Shown piece by piece: positions 61,781 to 64,000 of a stretch of DNA of 64,000 bases (position 1 is its first letter; each line of letters starts with the position of its first letter). The translations under genes were made by a program, and so were the position numbers. Under the pieces are notes generated by a model. The model had not been told where the DNA came from and did not search any database. It saw nothing but the letters and a program-made list of their open reading frames with translations. Source of the stretch: an uncultured Caulobacterales bacterium (GTDB lineage: Bacteria; Pseudomonadota; Alphaproteobacteria; Caulobacterales; Maricaulaceae); the NCBI GenBank assembly GCA_938009235.1, contig CALLIK010000001.1, positions 49,418 through 113,417 of the forward strand, read 5' to 3'.

Positions 61781-62530
61781 ATGAAGGAATTTAATTCTTG
61801 GCTGAGTTATCACCATTTTTCGAACTCAGTTATAAGGGAGAGCAGGTTTTTAAAGACACCTGAAACTCAAAGTTTTCTTGATACGGTCATGACAACCAGT
61901 CTGAGCAGGCAAAGAAAAATCAATAAAGGAATAATTCTCTGGCGATGCCAGAACGGGCACACATGGCGATGGCATGAGCAGGGTACTGAAAGATTTGAAA
62001 TTCCTGATGTTTATTCTTCAGCGCGGATGAAGCCTACGGCAGAATATGCATCTGATGGCCGTGTAAACCCAAGAGGTATCCCGTGCCTATACCTTGCCAC
62101 AGAACAAGAAACTGCAGTATCAGAAATAAGGCCTTGGATTGGGTCAGTAGTGACACTTTCACAATTTGAAACAACGAAAGCGCTAAAGATCATTGATTGT
62201 GCGAGTGATGAACCACGAACTCCCATTTTTATAGGAGAACCAGAACCGAAAGATCGCGAAGATGCCGTCTGGGCTCATATAAATAAGTCATTCTCCTCAC
62301 CTGTAACAAGAAATGAAGATATTCAAAAATATATACCCACCCAAATATTGGCCGAGCTTTTTAAATCAAACGGCATGGATGGAATAGCTTATCGAAGTAA
62401 CTTTGGCGATAAGGGAGTAAACATCGCTCTGTTTGATCTAGATGCCGCAGACGTATTGAATCGACAGCTATTTAAAGTGAAGAATGTAAAGGTCACAAGT
62501 GAACCAGACGACAACTTAGTTGGCCCGTGA
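61781..62530 (+). CDS. RES-domain protein, toxin-like
   Basis: A 249-residue protein with a RES domain in the C-terminal two thirds. The conserved Arg (ILWRCQNG), Tyr (CLYLATEQE), Glu (AVSEIRPW) and a later Ser-rich strand fit the family's active site, which in characterised toxins degrades NAD+. Residues 1-45 are an extra N-terminal part. Toxin-antitoxin pairs are known passengers of Tn3-family transposons. Its neighbour at 61487 is the only candidate antitoxin. NAD+ degradation is inferred from family only. Confidence 0.78.
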   Translation: MKEFNSWLSYHHFSNSVIRESRFLKTPETQSFLDTVMTTSLSRQRKINKGIILWRCQNGHTWRWHEQGTERFEIPDVYSSARMKPTAEYASDGRVNPRGIPCLYLATEQETAVSEIRPWIGSVVTLSQFETTKALKIIDCASDEPRTPIFIGEPEPKDREDAVWAHINKSFSSPVTRNEDIQKYIPTQILAELFKSNGMDGIAYRSNFGDKGVNIALFDLDAADVLNRQLFKVKNVKVTSEPDDNLVGP

Positions 62531-62559
62531 CAGAATTTTATTGCTTGGGTTAATGACCC

Positions 62560-62577
62560 CTATGAGGGCATTACCCC
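62560..62577 (-). repeat. Third copy of the inverted-repeat tip
   Basis: Reading on the minus strand from 62577, GGGGTAATGCCCTCATAG matches the first 18 bases of the terminal repeat and then diverges. It lies 30 bases after the RES gene, so a 1.2-kb RES unit (61363-62577) is nested in the larger element. Flanks show no 5-bp duplication. Confidence 0.75.
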
Positions 62578-62707
62578 TTTATGCTACGGTCGATTGGACT
62601 GGCGCCCTATGAGAGGGTGAGGCTTGTGACGGGGAAGAGTCGTCTGTGAGATTGACTTAACATGAAATTAAAGGCAGCAAAAAGAGAAACTGCTTATTGG
62701 GGCGAAT

Positions 62708-63463
62708 ATGAGCGCAGGTGTATATTCAGCATTAGCTTTAGTTTATTTTCAGACCATTGGTTATAATTTTAAATTTGCCAGAGATGTACACTGGCTTTTA
62801 AAGCTCCCTGCATTTTTAATCGCATTCGTGTATTGCTTCCCATTAGTAATTTGCGGTCTGTTCTTTCAGATACTCATAATATTAGACTGGCTTAGCAGCT
62901 TGGTTTCTAATATCCGTAATGGTCTTTTAAAATTTCTTGAATCAGCCAGTTATAAAGTTAGGCACGGATTTGCAGGTTTTCTCTTTGCTCCAATTGCAAT
63001 TATGTGCGTTTGCCCTTTATTGTTCATATCCTTTTTATTGCCCAAACTTTCTAGTAATGACGTAGATGAGATCGTTTCAAAAGCTGCATTAGGGGGCTTT
63101 ACTGGAGCAGGAGCATTCAAAAGTGTAAGTCATTCAATTCTCGAATCCGTGAAGAATACGTTTTTCTTTGTCTCGCAAGCCAATGTTTTTTTTATGCCGT
63201 TTCTAGGGGTTATTGCTTTAACTTACAGTGTGATATTAGTTGGTTTAGGGCTTATTTTTATTGTCCTAATTCCACTAGACTGGATAAGCACGCTTATCGA
63301 GGGGTCCAGAAGGTATATACTTTTATTTGCAGCTAATCTTAGAGATAGCGCCAAGTATAAACTGATTGGGTTTTTAGGCGCACCCATACTTCTTTTATGT
63401 TTGGCACCACTGTTTTTCATCATTCTCATCATTCCAAAGTTCACTAGCCATATTGAGGCTTAA
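62708..63463 (+). CDS. Internally duplicated membrane protein
   Basis: A 251-residue integral membrane protein built of two related halves: IILDWLSSLVSNIRNGLLKF to FLLPKLSS and LIPLDWISTLIEGSRRYILL to IIPKFTS. Each has two or three membrane spans and a matching KYKLIGF/YKVRHGF-type segment before the last one. No family recognised. It lies between the two right-hand copies of the inverted repeat, so it is element cargo. A role in surface exclusion, immunity or transport is possible but not shown. Confidence 0.6.
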   Translation: MSAGVYSALALVYFQTIGYNFKFARDVHWLLKLPAFLIAFVYCFPLVICGLFFQILIILDWLSSLVSNIRNGLLKFLESASYKVRHGFAGFLFAPIAIMCVCPLLFISFLLPKLSSNDVDEIVSKAALGGFTGAGAFKSVSHSILESVKNTFFFVSQANVFFMPFLGVIALTYSVILVGLGLIFIVLIPLDWISTLIEGSRRYILLFAANLRDSAKYKLIGFLGAPILLLCLAPLFFIILIIPKFTSHIEA

Positions 63464-63924
63464 ACCAGTCCCCTCAGAACACGTTAAACGAATGAACTTC
63501 GGGCCTATCAGAGCTGTGTCATGATTGGAGTCATGCGCATATCTGGTGCAGGGGAACCAACTCTATTTTACCCTGACAGACGGGAATGTTTCATCAATGT
63601 TCTTTGCCATGACGTTTTTGCACAGCTATGAGGGCATTACCCCTCCTAGTATTCTTTGTGTTGAGTGAAAGCCTTTGGGGACAGATAATACTGCATATTG
63701 CAGCTCCTTTGCTTGGAGTGTGGGCACACTCTCGCATGAAAAAGCAATTAAGCGTTCGGAAAAACGAAGGCTAACAATAAAGAGCTGCCGAAACTTGATC
63801 CGTATTACGCAGAACATAGCTCTTTCCAAAATTTATGCTTAGTATCTGTTCAGCGTCTTATTTTGGGTGCGGTTTCAATCGGTCGTCGCAACACTTTAGT
63901 ATTTTACTAAACTGGAGTGAGCAG
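63464..63924. other. Element right end and IS30 left flank
   Basis: Contains the right terminal repeat (63609-63643). After it, about 220 bp show no convincing gene and no resumption of the transposase reading frame. The last 60 bp carry an IS30-type end (TTCAATCGGTCGTCGCAACA near 63872-63891). Confidence 0.5.
63609..63643 (-). repeat. Terminal inverted repeat, right copy
   Basis: Exact 35-base reverse complement of the repeat at 61363-61397. Adjacent bases 63585-63608 remain similar to 61398-61420, so the repeat extends with mismatches. Confidence 0.9.
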
Positions 63925-64000
63925 ATGAGACGACGTATATATTATTCAACAGAGCAGCGTTCGGAGATATGGGATCGCTGGAAACGCGGCGAGTCGGCGC
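63865..64000 (+). mobile_element. Left end of an IS30-family insertion sequence
   Basis: The segment around 63872-63891 (TTCAATCGGTCGTCGCAACA) has the form of IS30 terminal repeats, followed about 30 bp later by the transposase start. The exact left boundary is approximate and no target duplication can be checked because the right end is outside the window. Confidence 0.55.
63925..64000 (+). CDS. IS30-family transposase, N-terminal fragment (window edge)
   Basis: Only 25 codons are in the window: MRRRIYYSTEQRSEIWDRWK and GESA. This is the N-terminal HTH start seen in IS30-like transposases of alphaproteobacteria. GGAG at 63914-63917 serves the ATG. The sequence just upstream (about 63870-63895) resembles an IS30-type left terminal repeat. 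The rest lies beyond the window. Confidence 0.7.
   Translation, partial: MRRRIYYSTEQRSEIWDRWKRGESA

Larger units (their letters stand above)
61363..63643. mobile_element. 2.3-kb element bounded by 35-bp inverted repeats, inserted in tnpA
   Basis: The first 35 bases of the element, starting GGGGTAATGCCCTCATAG, recur as an exact inverted copy at 63609-63643, and the similarity continues another 20-25 bp with mismatches. Thirty-eight-base ends beginning with GGGG are typical of Tn3-family transposons. The element holds a small ORF, a RES-domain gene and a membrane protein but no transposase of its own, so it resembles a non-autonomous Tn3-derived element. No matching 5-bp duplication flanks it (TGGCG on the left, TCCTA on the right), so later rearrangement is likely. 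Confidence 0.75.

Noticed and set aside
61363..63643. A simple Tn3 insertion with target duplication
   Set aside because: The flanks TGGCG and TCCTA do not match and the transposase frame does not resume to the right.
63644..63829. Short open frames right of the element as the missing transposase end
   Set aside because: None shows transposase-like residues; they look like chance frames.
1..64000. tRNA or rRNA genes
   Set aside because: No cloverleaf-like or conserved rRNA stretches were noticed, though a dedicated covariance search was not possible.

Overview
The window reads as part of a plasmid or chromid of a marine, moderate-GC alphaproteobacterium. The many TonB-dependent receptors, Tat lipoproteins and the PL7 alginate lyase recall low-GC Maricaulales/Hyphomonadales or a sphingomonad-like relative; the taxon is an inference. 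No rRNA, tRNA or CRISPR array was seen.

Layout. 1-2735 (-): C-terminally cut giant surface protein with five visible DUF11-like repeats. 3101-3517: HxlR regulator with a palindromic operator in its leader. 3518-7342: replicon core, made of a palindrome-rich partition-like site, ParA, a small basic partner, an iteron origin (five 16-bp iterons at an exact 22-bp period, plus further direct and inverted copies) and a Rep_3-type initiator.

7363-50509: a roughly 43-kb catabolic island. It holds a methylisocitrate/dimethylmalate-lyase-like enzyme, a HapK/REDY protein, two DUF1838 proteins, two paralogous methyltransferase plus small-partner cassettes, MmgE/PrpD, SnoaL-like, MFS, VOC, SDR and ALDH proteins, two TonB-dependent receptors with a GntR regulator between them, two HMG-CoA-lyase-like enzymes, HyuA/HyuB, two family III CoA transferases, an M24 peptidase, two beta-lactamase-fold hydrolases (one fused to an alpha/beta hydrolase), an FAD monooxygenase, a maleate-isomerase-like protein, three PuuE-like deacetylase-fold hydrolases, two isochorismatase-fold amidases, a LeuCD-type hydro-lyase and an IclR regulator. 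The gene set looks like uptake and breakdown of an oxidised nitrogen heterocycle: cyclic amide or imide opening, half-amide hydrolysis, cis-trans isomerisation of a maleate-like acid, hydration by LeuCD, and retro-aldol or CoA-dependent cleavage to central metabolites. The substrate is unknown; pyrrole-derived maleimides or a pyridine/pyrimidine are the best guesses.

50721-55127: an envelope cassette (DoxX-like membrane protein, anchored small protein, Tat-exported PAP2/vanadium-haloperoxidase-like enzyme, QY-repeat outer-membrane lipoprotein). 55274-58522 (-): a membrane-anchored helical-repeat protein and a modular PL7 alginate lyase.

59304-64000: mobile DNA. A Tn3-family transposase is cut off just after its first catalytic Asp by a 35-bp inverted repeat that recurs inverted at 63609-63643, with an 18-bp third copy at 62560-62577. 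The enclosed 2.3 kb carries a small ORF, a RES-domain protein (toxin-like) and an internally duplicated membrane protein. An IS30-family transposase begins at 63925 and runs off the window.
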